A stretch of 64,000 nucleotides of DNA from positions 682,001 through 746,000 of the forward strand of contig NZ_CP042430.1 in NCBI RefSeq assembly GCF_007970665.1, given 5' to 3'. Numbering within the stretch: the first letter of the stretch is position 1; each line of letters begins with the position of its first letter. Both the position numbers and the translations under genes were made by a program. Source of the DNA: Baekduia soli (GTDB taxonomy: Bacteria > Actinomycetota > Thermoleophilia > Solirubrobacterales > Solirubrobacteraceae). Below are positions 31,861 through 40,652 of the stretch, one piece after another. A model generated the notes under the pieces. The model was not told where the DNA came from and searched no databases. It was given only the letters and a program-made list of their open reading frames with translations.

Positions 31861-32658
31861 ATGGCCAGGCCGATCACCTTCCTCTCGGACTACGGGCTCG
31901 AGGACGACTTCGTCGGCGTCTGTCACGCGGTCATCGCCCGCATCGCCCCCGACGCGCGGGTCATCGACCTCAACCACGGCCTGGGCCGCCACGACGTGCG
32001 CACCGCCGGCCTGGTGCTGCGGCGGGCGCTGCCCTACTGCGCGCCCGGCGTGCACCTGGCCGTCGTGGACCCCGGGGTGGGCGCCGAGCGCCGCGCGATC
32101 GCGCTGCGCACCACGGAGGAGGACCGCATCCTCGTCGGCCCCGACAACGGCCTGCTGTCGCTGGCCGCGCAGCGCTTCGGCGGCATCGCCGAGGTCGTCG
32201 ACGTCGGCCGCTCGCGCCACCGGCTCGAGCCCGTCTCGGCGACGTTCCACGGGCGCGACATCTTCGCCCCGGTGGCCGCCCACCTGGCCGCCGGCGCCCC
32301 GCTGGGCGACGCGGGCGACCCGATGGACCCCGACGAGATCGTGCGCCTGGACATGCCGCTGGCCATCCTCGAGGACGCGGTGCTGTGGGCCCACGCCGTC
32401 GCCTTCGACCGCTTCGGCAACATCATGCTCGACGTCGAGCACGCCGAGCTGGCCGACTCGGGCTTCCGCCTCGGTCATGCCGTCGTCGTCAACGGCCGCC
32501 AAGGGGTCTACGCGACCACGTTCTCCGACGTGCCGCCCGGTGAGCTCATCCTCTACGAGGACGCCTACCGGACGCTCTCGCTGGCGGTCAACCGCGGCTC
32601 GGCCCGCGAGCTGCTGGGCGTCGAGACCGACGACGACCTGCGCATCAGCGCGCCGTAG
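31861..32658 (+). CDS. SAM hydroxide adenosyltransferase (DUF62, SAM hydrolase)
   Basis: A 265-residue enzyme of the fluorinase/chlorinase/DUF62 family. Non-halogenase members hydrolyse SAM to adenosine and methionine with a hydroxide nucleophile. Key features: ITFLSDYGLEDDFVGVCHAV with the ribose-binding Asp, HLAVVDPGVGAERRAI, VGPDNGLLSLAA, ATFHGRDIFAPVAAHLA with the Arg-Asp pair, and the C-terminal FDRFGNIMLDV. Residues that mark halogenases were not recognised. An earlier start at 31678 is unlikely because TAACGT lies 10 bases before ATG 31861. Confidence 0.92.
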   Translation: MARPITFLSDYGLEDDFVGVCHAVIARIAPDARVIDLNHGLGRHDVRTAGLVLRRALPYCAPGVHLAVVDPGVGAERRAIALRTTEEDRILVGPDNGLLSLAAQRFGGIAEVVDVGRSRHRLEPVSATFHGRDIFAPVAAHLAAGAPLGDAGDPMDPDEIVRLDMPLAILEDAVLWAHAVAFDRFGNIMLDVEHAELADSGFRLGHAVVVNGRQGVYATTFSDVPPGELILYEDAYRTLSLAVNRGSARELLGVETDDDLRISAP

Positions 32659-32667
32659 GAGCCGGCC

Positions 32668-33366
32668 CTGCTCGGGACGCCGCGCCTGCACCTGGCCGTC
32701 ACGGCCTCGACGAACGACCGCGCGCGCGAGCTGGCCGCGTTGGGCGCGCCCCACGGCGCGCTGGTCACCGCGGGGCTGCAGACCGCCGGGCGCGGGCGGC
32801 AGGGCCGGACGTGGAGCGCCCCGGCGGGCGCCGCGCTGCTCATGTCGCTCGTGCTGCGCGACGCGCCGCCGCTGCTGCCGCTGCTGGCCGCCGTGGCCGT
32901 GGCCGACGCCTGCGGGCCGCAGGCGACGATCAAGTGGCCCAACGACGTGCTGCTGGACGGCCGCAAGGTCGCCGGGATCCTGGCCGAGGGCCGCCCGGCC
33001 GAGGGGTGGGTGGTCCTGGGCATCGGGGTCAACGTCGCCGTGGCCCCGGACGACCTGCCCGCCGAGCTGCGCGACACGGCCGCCACGCTCGGGCTGGGGC
33101 GCGGCGCGGTCGAGCCGTTCCTGGCGCGGCTGCTGGCCGGCCTGCAGGAGGCCCTGGAGCGCCCCGTCGAGGCCACGCTGGAGGCCTGGCGCGCCCGCGA
33201 CGCGCTGCACGGCCAGGCCATCACCTGGGGCGCGGGCGCGGGCGTGGCCCGCGGCATCGACGGCGAGGGGCGCCTCGTCGTCGAGCTGGCCGACGGCGGG
33301 CGCACGGCCCTCAACGCGGGCGAGGTGCACCTGGGCCGGCGCAGGCCCGCGGCCGAGCAGACCTAG
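32668..33366 (+). CDS. birA: Biotin--[acetyl-CoA carboxylase] ligase, CTG start
   Basis: A 232-residue biotin protein ligase without the N-terminal DNA-binding domain. Motifs: LHLAVTASTNDRARELA, QTAGRGRQGRTWSAP (biotinyl-AMP loop) and IKWPNDVLLDGRKVAGIL. Homology starts at LGTPRLHL, upstream of the first conventional start (TTG 32740), which would remove the conserved STND motif. The frame is the same as the preceding gene, closed only by its TAG. CTG 32668 with GGAG (32658-32661) six bases upstream is the best start. It shares CTAG with the convergent helicase stop. Confidence 0.88.
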   Translation: MLGTPRLHLAVTASTNDRARELAALGAPHGALVTAGLQTAGRGRQGRTWSAPAGAALLMSLVLRDAPPLLPLLAAVAVADACGPQATIKWPNDVLLDGRKVAGILAEGRPAEGWVVLGIGVNVAVAPDDLPAELRDTAATLGLGRGAVEPFLARLLAGLQEALERPVEATLEAWRARDALHGQAITWGAGAGVARGIDGEGRLVVELADGGRTALNAGEVHLGRRRPAAEQT

Positions 33367-36300
33367 GCCGCGTCGTCGAGCGCGTCGCCGCCCACGGGCG
33401 ACTCCGGCTCGGCGGGCTCGGCCTTCTTCGTCGCGCGGCGGCGCTTGGGCTTCGGCGCGGGCTCGGCCTCGGCGCCGTCCAGCGTGAGCTGTCCGTCCTG
33501 GGCCGCAGCCTCGGCGGGCGCGGCCTCGGCGGGCGCGGCCTTGACCGGCGCGCGGCGGGTCCGCGGCTTGGCCGCCGTGCTCGCACGCGCCCGGGGCTTG
33601 GGGGCGGCCTCGGCGGCCGGGGTCTCCTCGGCCTGCGGCGCACCGGCCTCCTCGGCGGCGGCCTTGGCCTTGCGCGCCGCGGCGGTCGTGCGCGGCTTGG
33701 CGGGGGCCTTGGGCTTGGCGGCGGCCTTGGCCTTCGTGGCCGCGGCCTTCGGCTTGGCGACGGCCCTCGGCTTGGCGGCGGCCTTGGGCGCGGTGGCGCG
33801 GCGGGCCCGCGCCGGCTTGGCGGGGGCCTCCTCCTCGGCGACGGCGTCGCCGGTGGGCGCCTCGGCGGGCTCGGCGGGCTCCGTGTCCGCGCCGGCCTCC
33901 GGAGCGGACTGGGCGGGCGCCTTGGCGGGGGTGCGCCGGCGACGCGCGGGCGTCGCGGGGGCCGGGGCCGGCGCGACCGCGCGCATCGCGGCCAGCGCGG
34001 CGGCGATCCCCTCGGCGACCTCCTCCTCGTCCAGCGGCGCGGGCGCCGCGGCCGGCGCCGGGCGCGGCGCCTCGTCCCGGGCGTCCTCGTCGCCGGACGG
34101 CCCGTCGGAGGGCTCGCCGGCGACCTCGCCGCGGGCCTCCTGCTCGCGCCGCTCGGCCGCGGCGGCGGCCTTGCGGCGCCGCGAGGAGCGCCGGCGCTTG
34201 GAGCGCGAGCTCCCGCCGGCGGCCTCGCCGCCGGCCTCGGCCCCGGCGTCACCCTCGGCGACGGCGGCCTCGGACCCCGGCTCGGACTCCGCCCCGTCGG
34301 GCGGAGCCTGCACGCCGGCGACGACGAGCGTCGGCTCGAGCTCGGGCGCGCGGCCCTCCTCGCCCTTCTTGCGCCGGCGCCGGGAGCGGTTCTTGCGCTT
34401 GGGGAAGTTGCGCAGAAGCTCGCGCGACAGGGCGCTGGGCTTGCGCGCCATCCGCGTGCGCGCGCCGCGCACGACCTCCATCGCCTCGGGCGTGTGCGCG
34501 ACCGCCGCAGCGAGCAGCGCGGCGCTGAGCCGGCGGTCCTGCTTGCGTGCCGCGTGCACGAGCCGCCGGGCGTTGCGCGCGTGCGCGCCGCCGGAGGAGT
34601 TGACGAGCAGCCCCAGCAGGCGCTTGGTCTCCGGCCAGCGCTGGACCGCGTATTCCTCGTGGACCTCGCGCGTCATGTCCGCGAGGTCCCAGATCCAGTG
34701 GCTGGCCTGGTCGCGGCGGCCGATGCGGCGCTCGGCGAGGGCCTGGAGCAGGATCTTGACGCCCTCGCGGCGCTCGTCGCGCGACCACGTGCGCACGACG
34801 TCGACCGCGCGCTCGAACGCGTCGGCGTCGCGCGACTGCGCGATCTCCTGCAGCGCGCGCAGGCGCAGCTGGGAGTTCTTGTTGCGCTCGACCGCGGTCA
34901 GCAGGAAGCTGCGCTTCAGCTCGCCGGTCTTGTCGAAGTGCAGCATCGCCCGGGCGCGGCGCCAGCCGCTCGGGGCGACGCGCGCGCCGGCCAGGGCCGC
35001 CCACTGCACCTGCTCCCCGTAGTCCAGGAACTCGACGGCGATGCGCCAGAGCTCGCGCTCGAAGACCTCGATGCGCGTGTCCGGATCGGCGGTGACCGGG
35101 ATGACGCGGCGCTCGACGCGCACCCGGCGCCCGCGCCCGCGCCGCACCGGGCCGACGACGATCGCCCCGCCGCGGTAGACGTCGCGGTCCAGCAGCGAGT
35201 GCAGCGTGACGACGGGGTCGTCGTGGCGCGTGGCCGGGTGGACGAAGTCCACGACGATCCCCGACTCCTTGCCGGGGTGCCGGCGCGTGACGCGGCCGAC
35301 GCGCTGCTGGTAGATGCGCTTGGACGCCGTGGGCGCCAGGTGCATGCAGATCGTCGCGCGCGGCGAGTTCCAGCCCTCGGCCAGCAGCTGGGCGTTGACG
35401 AGCACGTCGATCTCGCCGCGCTCGTAGCGCGCGAGGATCTCGGCCAGCTCGCGCTTGGGCGTCTCGCCCGACACGCCCATGGCCTTCATGCCCTCCTGGC
35501 GGAAGGCCTCGGCGACGTTCATCGCGTGGCGCACGCCGGCGGCGTAGACGACCCCGGGCACGCCGTTGAAGCGCGTCTTGTAGAGGTCGGCGATCGCCAG
35601 GTTGAACGGCAGCTGGTCCAGCAGCTCGGCCAGCATCTCCTGGTCGAACTCGACATCGACCTCGCCCTTGCGCAGCGGGACCTTGGCGATCGTGCGCACG
35701 CCGGGGCCCGGCGGGATGCGGATGGAGCGCAGCGGCGCGATGACGCCGCGCCGCGCGGCCTGCGCGAGGTCGAAGCGCGAGGTCTGCGTCGGGAAGAGGT
35801 CGGTGACGTGGCGGGCGATGAGCGCGCCCGTCGCGGTCATGCCGACGAAGATCGGACCGGTCCATGCGCGGATGGCCGCCGACGTCTTCTCGCCCAGCGC
35901 GGTGTGCGCCTCGTCGCAGATGACGATCGTGTAGGCGTCGGAGATCCGCCCGGCGTTGCGCACGAACCACTGGTAGGTCTCGACGGTGACCGGGCCGTCC
36001 GTGCGGTCCGTGCCGGCGCCGTCCAGCAGCGGCGGGGACTCGCGCTTGCCGTAGCCGCGCTGGTGCAGCTCGCCGAGGAACTGGTCGACGAGGTTGCGGC
36101 GGTGGGTGAGGATGAGGACGCCGCCCGTGCGGGACGCGTCGACGAAGCCCATGGCGGCGACGGTCTTGCCGGCGCCCGTGGCGTGCTCGAACCAGAAGCG
36201 CTTGCCGGCGTTCGGGTCGTCGGCGGCGCCCTCCTGGACGTCCTCGTCGACGTCATCCTCGGTCGCGTCGTCGTAGGACTCCTCCTCGGCGGGCTCCTCG

Positions 36301-36869
36301 GGCTCGTCGTCCTCCTCGAGGTCGATGTCGATGTCGACGTCGACCGGCGTGCGGTCCTCGGGCTCGTCGTCGGGATCGTCGTCGTCCTCGTCGTCGTCGG
36401 GCTCGGGCTCGGGCTCGTCGGGCTCCTCGGGCTCGACCGCCGGCTCGTCCTCGACGGGCTCGGGCTCCTCGACGGCGAGCACCGGCGCAGCCGCCGCACC
36501 ACCGCCGTTGGCGCCCTTCTGCGCCGAGGCCAGCAGCGCGACGAGCGTGCCGGACAGCGCATCGACCTGATGCGGGTTGAGCAGCGTGCCGTCGGCCAGC
36601 CGCGGCTCCTGGTCGCTGAGGACCCGCTCGAGGCCCAGCAGGAGCGAGTAGCGGCGCCGCCAGCGCGTCGACGGGACCTTCGCCCCGGCGTCGATCTCGG
36701 CCAGCGCGTCGTCCAGCGCCTGACGTCGCGCCCCGCCCGGGGCCAGCGCGACCGCCGGCTCCTCGCCCTCGTGGACGAACCGCTCACGGGTGAACGCCTC
36801 GGCGCGAGCGACGAGCGACGGTTCGGGAAGGGATGCGGCCTCGACGGCCGGCGACGTGGGATCAGCCAT
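33363..36869 (-). CDS. Large superfamily 2 DEAH-type helicase with acidic insert and H1-like tail
   Basis: A 1168-residue ATP-dependent helicase. Residues 98-101 (NPHQ) look like the start of the helicase fold. An approximately 85-residue insert (134-218), nearly all Glu, Asp and Pro, then separates it from Walker A (ATGAGKT, 230-236). DEAH follows in VICDEAHTALG, motif III is VGMTATG, motif VI YQQRVGRVTRRHPG. After a helical middle the last 300 or so residues are charged and low-complexity: Lys/Arg clusters (KRKNRSRRRRKKG), acidic stretches and Ala-Lys-Pro repeats (AKPKAAATKAKAAAKPKAPA) resembling histone H1 tails. The start ATG 36869 is chosen because upstream frame is not conserved in character. 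Confidence 0.88.
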   Translation of the reverse strand: MADPTSPAVEAASLPEPSLVARAEAFTRERFVHEGEEPAVALAPGGARRQALDDALAEIDAGAKVPSTRWRRRYSLLLGLERVLSDQEPRLADGTLLNPHQVDALSGTLVALLASAQKGANGGGAAAAPVLAVEEPEPVEDEPAVEPEEPDEPEPEPDDDEDDDDPDDEPEDRTPVDVDIDIDLEEDDEPEEPAEEESYDDATEDDVDEDVQEGAADDPNAGKRFWFEHATGAGKTVAAMGFVDASRTGGVLILTHRRNLVDQFLGELHQRGYGKRESPPLLDGAGTDRTDGPVTVETYQWFVRNAGRISDAYTIVICDEAHTALGEKTSAAIRAWTGPIFVGMTATGALIARHVTDLFPTQTSRFDLAQAARRGVIAPLRSIRIPPGPGVRTIAKVPLRKGEVDVEFDQEMLAELLDQLPFNLAIADLYKTRFNGVPGVVYAAGVRHAMNVAEAFRQEGMKAMGVSGETPKRELAEILARYERGEIDVLVNAQLLAEGWNSPRATICMHLAPTASKRIYQQRVGRVTRRHPGKESGIVVDFVHPATRHDDPVVTLHSLLDRDVYRGGAIVVGPVRRGRGRRVRVERRVIPVTADPDTRIEVFERELWRIAVEFLDYGEQVQWAALAGARVAPSGWRRARAMLHFDKTGELKRSFLLTAVERNKNSQLRLRALQEIAQSRDADAFERAVDVVRTWSRDERREGVKILLQALAERRIGRRDQASHWIWDLADMTREVHEEYAVQRWPETKRLLGLLVNSSGGAHARNARRLVHAARKQDRRLSAALLAAAVAHTPEAMEVVRGARTRMARKPSALSRELLRNFPKRKNRSRRRRKKGEEGRAPELEPTLVVAGVQAPPDGAESEPGSEAAVAEGDAGAEAGGEAAGGSSRSKRRRSSRRRKAAAAAERREQEARGEVAGEPSDGPSGDEDARDEAPRPAPAAAPAPLDEEEVAEGIAAALAAMRAVAPAPAPATPARRRRTPAKAPAQSAPEAGADTEPAEPAEAPTGDAVAEEEAPAKPARARRATAPKAAAKPRAVAKPKAAATKAKAAAKPKAPAKPRTTAAARKAKAAAEEAGAPQAEETPAAEAAPKPRARASTAAKPRTRRAPVKAAPAEAAPAEAAAQDGQLTLDGAEAEPAPKPKRRRATKKAEPAEPESPVGGDALDDAA

Positions 36870-37053
36870 GGATCGGCTCGCTCTGAAGGAGGAGCGCCCG
36901 CGGAGGACCAGCGGCGGTGGTACGCGCTGCGCGGTCCTCAGGGACCGGGAGGATCGAGGGGACTCCAACTGAACAGCAGTCGCACCCTCGCCTCGTTGAC
37001 GCAAGGATATCGGATCGGGGGGCGGATCCACAGGAACCTGCGACCCTGTGCCC

Positions 37054-37650
37054 ATGTCCCGACGCCTCCTCCTCGTGCTCGGCGCCGTGGTGGCCGTCAT
37101 CGCGATGGTCGTCATCGGGCTGTCGCAGGCCGGCTCGAAGTCCAAGACGCCGGCGCCCGCCACGCTGTCGCTCGCCCAGCAGCGCGAGCGCCTCGCCGGG
37201 GCGCCCGCGCCCCTGGCCGGGCTGCACGCGCAGGCCAGCGAGCTGCTCACGGGCGGCACGACGGCGGTCGGGGCCCGGATGGCCGCGCTGCAGCGCGCCG
37301 GCTACCCCGTCGTCATCAACAAGTGGGCCGCCTGGTGCGGGCCCTGCCGGCTGGAGTTCCCCGTCTTCCAGCGCGTGAGCGTCGCGCTGGGCAAGCGGGT
37401 GGCGTTCATCGGCCTCGACGGCCACGACAACCGCGGCGACGCGCGCGCCTTCCTGGCCCGGACGCCGTTGAGCTACCCCAGCTACGAGGACCCCAACGAG
37501 CGCACGGCCCACAGCCTGCAGGCCGGTGCGTTCTACCCCACGACGGTGTTCGTCGATGCCCGGGGGCGCCGCACCGTCCACCAGGGTCCCTACAACGACG
37601 AGGCGACGCTGGAGCGCGACATCCGCCGGTACGCGCTGGGCCGTGCCTGA
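37054..37650 (+). CDS. TlpA-like membrane-anchored thioredoxin
   Basis: A 198-residue thiol-disulfide oxidoreductase on the outer face of the membrane. An N-terminal signal anchor (RRLLLVLGAVVAVIAMVVIGL) precedes a helical linker and a thioredoxin fold with WAAWCGPCRLEFP, the CGPC active site, and the cis-Pro region AFYPTTVFVD. Redox partners may include apocytochrome c, given the ccm genes elsewhere, but that is inference. GTG 37048 is an alternative start. The stop overlaps the galT start by eight bases. Confidence 0.9.
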   Translation: MSRRLLLVLGAVVAVIAMVVIGLSQAGSKSKTPAPATLSLAQQRERLAGAPAPLAGLHAQASELLTGGTTAVGARMAALQRAGYPVVINKWAAWCGPCRLEFPVFQRVSVALGKRVAFIGLDGHDNRGDARAFLARTPLSYPSYEDPNERTAHSLQAGAFYPTTVFVDARGRRTVHQGPYNDEATLERDIRRYALGRA

Positions 37651-38632
37651 GATCCGCGTCGACCCGCTGACGGGTCTGCGCGGCATCATCGCGCAGCACC
37701 GCGCGCAGCGGCCCGGCGGGGGCCTCGCGATCCCGCAGCCGCCCCCGCCCATCGACGCCGACAGCGATCCGTTCGCCGCCGGACACGAGCACCGCACGCC
37801 GCCCGAGCTCTTCGCGGTGCGCCCCGGCGGCGGGCCGCCCGACACCCCGGGCTGGACGGTCCGCGTCGTGCCCAACCTCTACCCGGCGCTGGAGGCCGGC
37901 GGCGTCGAACCGGAGCCCTCCCACGCCCCGGACCTGTTCACCGCCGCGCCCGCGCGCGGCGCGCACGAGGTCGTCGTCAACGCCCCCGATCCCGTCGGCT
38001 CGCTGGCCGACCTGACCGCCGGCCAGGTCGCGGTCGCGATGGACGTCTGGCGCGCGCGCATGCGCGCCCACGCGGACGCCGCCTACGTGCACGTCACCGT
38101 CAACGAGTGCGCCGCGGGCGGCGCGTCGCTGCCCCACACCCACACCCAGCTCTTCGCGCTGGACTTCGTCCCCTCCCAGATCGCGCGCGAGCGCGAGCGC
38201 TTCACGGCCCACGCGACGCGGACGATGGGCGGCAACCTGCTCCAGGACCTCGTCCAGGAGGAGGTGCGCCAGCGCGACCGGCTCGTCGCCGTCGACGACG
38301 AGGGCGTGCTGCTGTCCCCCTACGCCGCCGCGCTGCCCTACCAGCTCCTGCTGGCCCCGCGCGTGCCGCGGGCGCGCTTCGAGGACGACGGGCCGGTGGC
38401 CGCCGCCCTGCTGCACGACGCGTTGCAGCGCCTGCGCCGGCGCTTCGGCGGCGTCGTCCCGCCGCTGAACCTCTGGGTGCGGACCGCGCCTCGCGGCGCC
38501 GAGCACTTCTGCTGGCACATCGACATCGTCCCCCGCCTGACCCCGCTGGCCGGTCTGGAGCTCGGCACCGGCCTGCACCTCAACATCGTCTCGCCCGAGC
38601 AGGCCGCGGCCGACCTGCGCGACAGCGGCTGA
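37643..38632 (+). CDS. galT: Galactose-1-phosphate uridylyltransferase-like HIT-superfamily protein
   Basis: A 329-residue GalT-type nucleotidyltransferase exchanging UMP between UDP-glucose and hexose-1-phosphate. The nucleophile motif is LPHTHTQLFAL (HxH-x-Q). The N-terminal half shows VRVVPNLYPAL and HEVVVNAPD; the C-terminal half has FCWHIDIVPRLTPLAGLELG. This is the short GalT form seen in many actinobacteria. The GTG start overlaps the thioredoxin stop. It could supply UDP-galactose for glycans, though no galE or galK is nearby. Confidence 0.85.
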   Translation: MPEIRVDPLTGLRGIIAQHRAQRPGGGLAIPQPPPPIDADSDPFAAGHEHRTPPELFAVRPGGGPPDTPGWTVRVVPNLYPALEAGGVEPEPSHAPDLFTAAPARGAHEVVVNAPDPVGSLADLTAGQVAVAMDVWRARMRAHADAAYVHVTVNECAAGGASLPHTHTQLFALDFVPSQIARERERFTAHATRTMGGNLLQDLVQEEVRQRDRLVAVDDEGVLLSPYAAALPYQLLLAPRVPRARFEDDGPVAAALLHDALQRLRRRFGGVVPPLNLWVRTAPRGAEHFCWHIDIVPRLTPLAGLELGTGLHLNIVSPEQAAADLRDSG

Positions 38633-38635
38633 CCC

Positions 38636-39556
38636 ATGGCCCTCGTCGTCCTCGCGATCATCGCCGCCACGGCGGTGGGGGTCGCCGCCGAGCGCCGCCA
38701 CGGCGCCGCGGCGGTCGCCCTGGCCCACCGGCTCATCACCATCATGGTGTGGGGGCTGTTGCCCTTCATCGCGTTCTTCGTCATCGCCCGGCTGCACCTC
38801 GGCGGCGGCGTGGGCATCGGCCTCGTGCTCGGCTACGCCGGGCACGCCATCCTGGGCACGCTGGCCTACCTCATCGGGACGCGCGTGCTGCACCTGTCGC
38901 GCCCCTCGACCGGCACGCTGGTGCTCAACACCGTGCTCGTGAACACGGGCTTCCTGGGCATCCCGCTCACCGCCACGCTGCTCGGCCACGACGCGCTGGC
39001 GCCCGCGGTCGCCTGGGACACGCTCGTCAGCCTCGTCATGACGTTCACCGTCGGCTTCGCGGTCGGCGCCGCGTTCGGCACGAAGGCCGGCGAGCGGCCC
39101 CGCGACCGGGTGCGCGCGTTCCTGACGCGCAACCCGGTGCTCTGGGCGCTGGTGGCGGCGCTGGTCGCCCCCGACGCCCTGGCCCCCGACGCCCTGGTGG
39201 AGATCGCCAAGAACTCGACCTACGCGCTGCTGCCGATCGGGTTCTTCGTCCTGGGCGTCCACCTCACCGTGGAGCGCGAGGGCGGGGCCCTGGCCTTCCC
39301 GCCGCCGCTGACGCGGCCGGTGCTCGTCGTGATGGTGCTGCGCCACGCCGCGGCGCCCGCGCTGCTGGTCGGCCTCTCGGCGCTGACGGTCGACGTTCCC
39401 GACGCCTACATCGTGGAGGCGGGCATGGCCTCGGCGATCAACAGCCTGATCGTCAGCCACCTCTACGGCCTGGACGTCCGCCTGGCGGCCAGCGCCGTGG
39501 CCTGGACCTCGGCCTTCGCGGTTACGGCCGCCGTCGTGCTGTCGCTCGTGCTGTGA
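38636..39556 (+). CDS. AEC family transporter
   Basis: A 306-residue membrane carrier of the auxin efflux carrier family with about ten TM helices in two halves. Visible segments: LITIMVWGLLPFIAFFVIARL, the family STGTLVLNTVLVNTGFLGIPL loop region, GTLAYLIG, and in the second half IAKNSTYALLPIGFFVLGVH and VEAGMASAINSLIVSHLYGL. The substrate may be malate or other organic acids; it cannot be read from sequence. It starts three bases after the galT stop. Confidence 0.88.
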   Translation: MALVVLAIIAATAVGVAAERRHGAAAVALAHRLITIMVWGLLPFIAFFVIARLHLGGGVGIGLVLGYAGHAILGTLAYLIGTRVLHLSRPSTGTLVLNTVLVNTGFLGIPLTATLLGHDALAPAVAWDTLVSLVMTFTVGFAVGAAFGTKAGERPRDRVRAFLTRNPVLWALVAALVAPDALAPDALVEIAKNSTYALLPIGFFVLGVHLTVEREGGALAFPPPLTRPVLVVMVLRHAAAPALLVGLSALTVDVPDAYIVEAGMASAINSLIVSHLYGLDVRLAASAVAWTSAFAVTAAVVLSLVL

Positions 39557-39563
39557 TGGCGCG

Positions 39564-40001
39564 ATGCGAGCCCTCGTCCAGCGCGTGAGCCGGGCCGCCG
39601 TCGTCGTCGACGGTGCGCCCGTGGCGTCGACCGGCCCGGGCCTGCTCGTGCTGCTCGGGGTCACCCACGACGACGACGCCGCCGTCGCCGATCGGCTGGC
39701 CGACAAGGTCGCCGCCCTGCGGATCTTCGAGGACGCCGAGGGGCGGATGAACGACGCGCTGGGCGACCGCGACGTGCTCGTCGTCAGCCAGTTCACGCTG
39801 TACGGCGACGCGCGCCGGGGCAATCGCCCGTCGTTCGTGGCCGCGGCGAGGCCCGAGCACGCCGAGCCGCTCTACGAGCGCTTCCGGGCGCGCCTGGACG
39901 CGGCCGGCGGCGTGTTCGGCGCCCACATGGAGGTCGAGCTCGTCAACGACGGGCCCGTCACGCTGCTGCTGGAGATCGCCCCGCGGGCGCCGACCTCCTA
40001 A
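39564..40001 (+). CDS. dtd: D-aminoacyl-tRNA deacylase
   Basis: A 145-residue proofreading enzyme that removes D-amino acids and Gly from tRNA. The specificity motifs are present: VSQFTLYGDARRGNRPSF, containing SQFTL, and ELVNDGPVTLLLE, matching the NxGPVT motif. The N-terminus MRALVQRVSRAAVVVDG is typical. Its TAA stop forms the first bases of a TAAGGT hexamer for the next gene. Confidence 0.95.
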   Translation: MRALVQRVSRAAVVVDGAPVASTGPGLLVLLGVTHDDDAAVADRLADKVAALRIFEDAEGRMNDALGDRDVLVVSQFTLYGDARRGNRPSFVAAARPEHAEPLYERFRARLDAAGGVFGAHMEVELVNDGPVTLLLEIAPRAPTS

Positions 40002-40004
40002 GGT
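39999..40004 (+). promoter_or_regulatory. Candidate -10 TAAGGT overlapping the dtd stop codon
   Basis: TAAGGT ends 7 bases before ATG 40012. Its TAA is the dtd stop codon. Confidence 0.4.
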
Positions 40005-40011
40005 GCGGGCC

Positions 40012-40647
40012 ATGCCGCCCGAGGAGCATCTGGTCCCCCGGTTCGCCGCCGAGCCCCCGCAGGAGCTGCTGCCCTACGGCCGCCGCGCCGAGCAGCTGCA
40101 CGAGGAGTTCCTGGCCGCCTGCCTGCTGCTGGACGACGACCTGGGCGCGCCGGGCGCGCCGGTCTGGTTCCCCGACCGCACGTGGGCGGGGCGCACCTAC
40201 GTCCCGGTGACCTGCCGCACCGAGCGCGGGCTGGAGCTCTTCGGCGCCGTGTCCTACGCCCCGGCCGTCGAGCAGGGCCAGACCGAGGACCACTTCCGCG
40301 CCACGGCGGACTGGACCGAGGAGACCGCGGAGGCCAACCCCGACTGGTCGATCGACCTCTGCGAGGAGGTCATCGGCGGCTGGCGCGGCGAGGCCGGCAA
40401 GGTCGCGGCGATGACGCTGATCTGGGGCACGCCGCTCGTGGACCGCGGCGCGATCGTCACGGCCGAGCTCGCGGGCCTGACCGTCGACCAGTGCGTGCTC
40501 GTGGAGAACCGCTTCACGCTCGTGGCGCCCGACGACTACCGCGGTGACACGCTCGAGGTCGCCGTCTACGACGCCGGCGGGCGCGAGCTGGGCCGCGAGG
40601 CGCTGTGGGCCGGCGAGGAGGACGCCGACGACGAGGAGGGCGCCTGA
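40012..40647 (+). CDS. Hypothetical protein
   Basis: A 211-residue acidic soluble protein I cannot assign. It has no signal peptide or TM segment. Features: HLVPRFAAEPPQELLPYGRR, an aromatic-rich central part (PVWFPDRTWAGRTYVPVTC, TADWTEETAEANPDWSIDLCE), beta-rich VLVENRFTLVAPDD, and a strongly acidic tail (GEEDADDEEGA). Codon use matches neighbours. ATG 40012 is favoured over an upstream GTG by the TAAGGT hexamer seven bases before it. A nitroreductase gene follows after five bases. Confidence 0.7.
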   Translation: MPPEEHLVPRFAAEPPQELLPYGRRAEQLHEEFLAACLLLDDDLGAPGAPVWFPDRTWAGRTYVPVTCRTERGLELFGAVSYAPAVEQGQTEDHFRATADWTEETAEANPDWSIDLCEEVIGGWRGEAGKVAAMTLIWGTPLVDRGAIVTAELAGLTVDQCVLVENRFTLVAPDDYRGDTLEVAVYDAGGRELGREALWAGEEDADDEEGA

Positions 40648-40652
40648 GCGCG

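Noticed and set aside
36870-37053. A possible riboswitch or promoter region between helicase and thioredoxin genes
   Set aside because: TTGACG and GGATATC are present but no -10 at proper spacing and no recognisable riboswitch core; treated as plain intergenic DNA.
32811-37670. A 1619-codon open frame on the plus strand
   Set aside because: It lies antisense to the helicase and shifted relative to birA and the thioredoxin; the composition is Gly/Arg/Ala low complexity without motifs.
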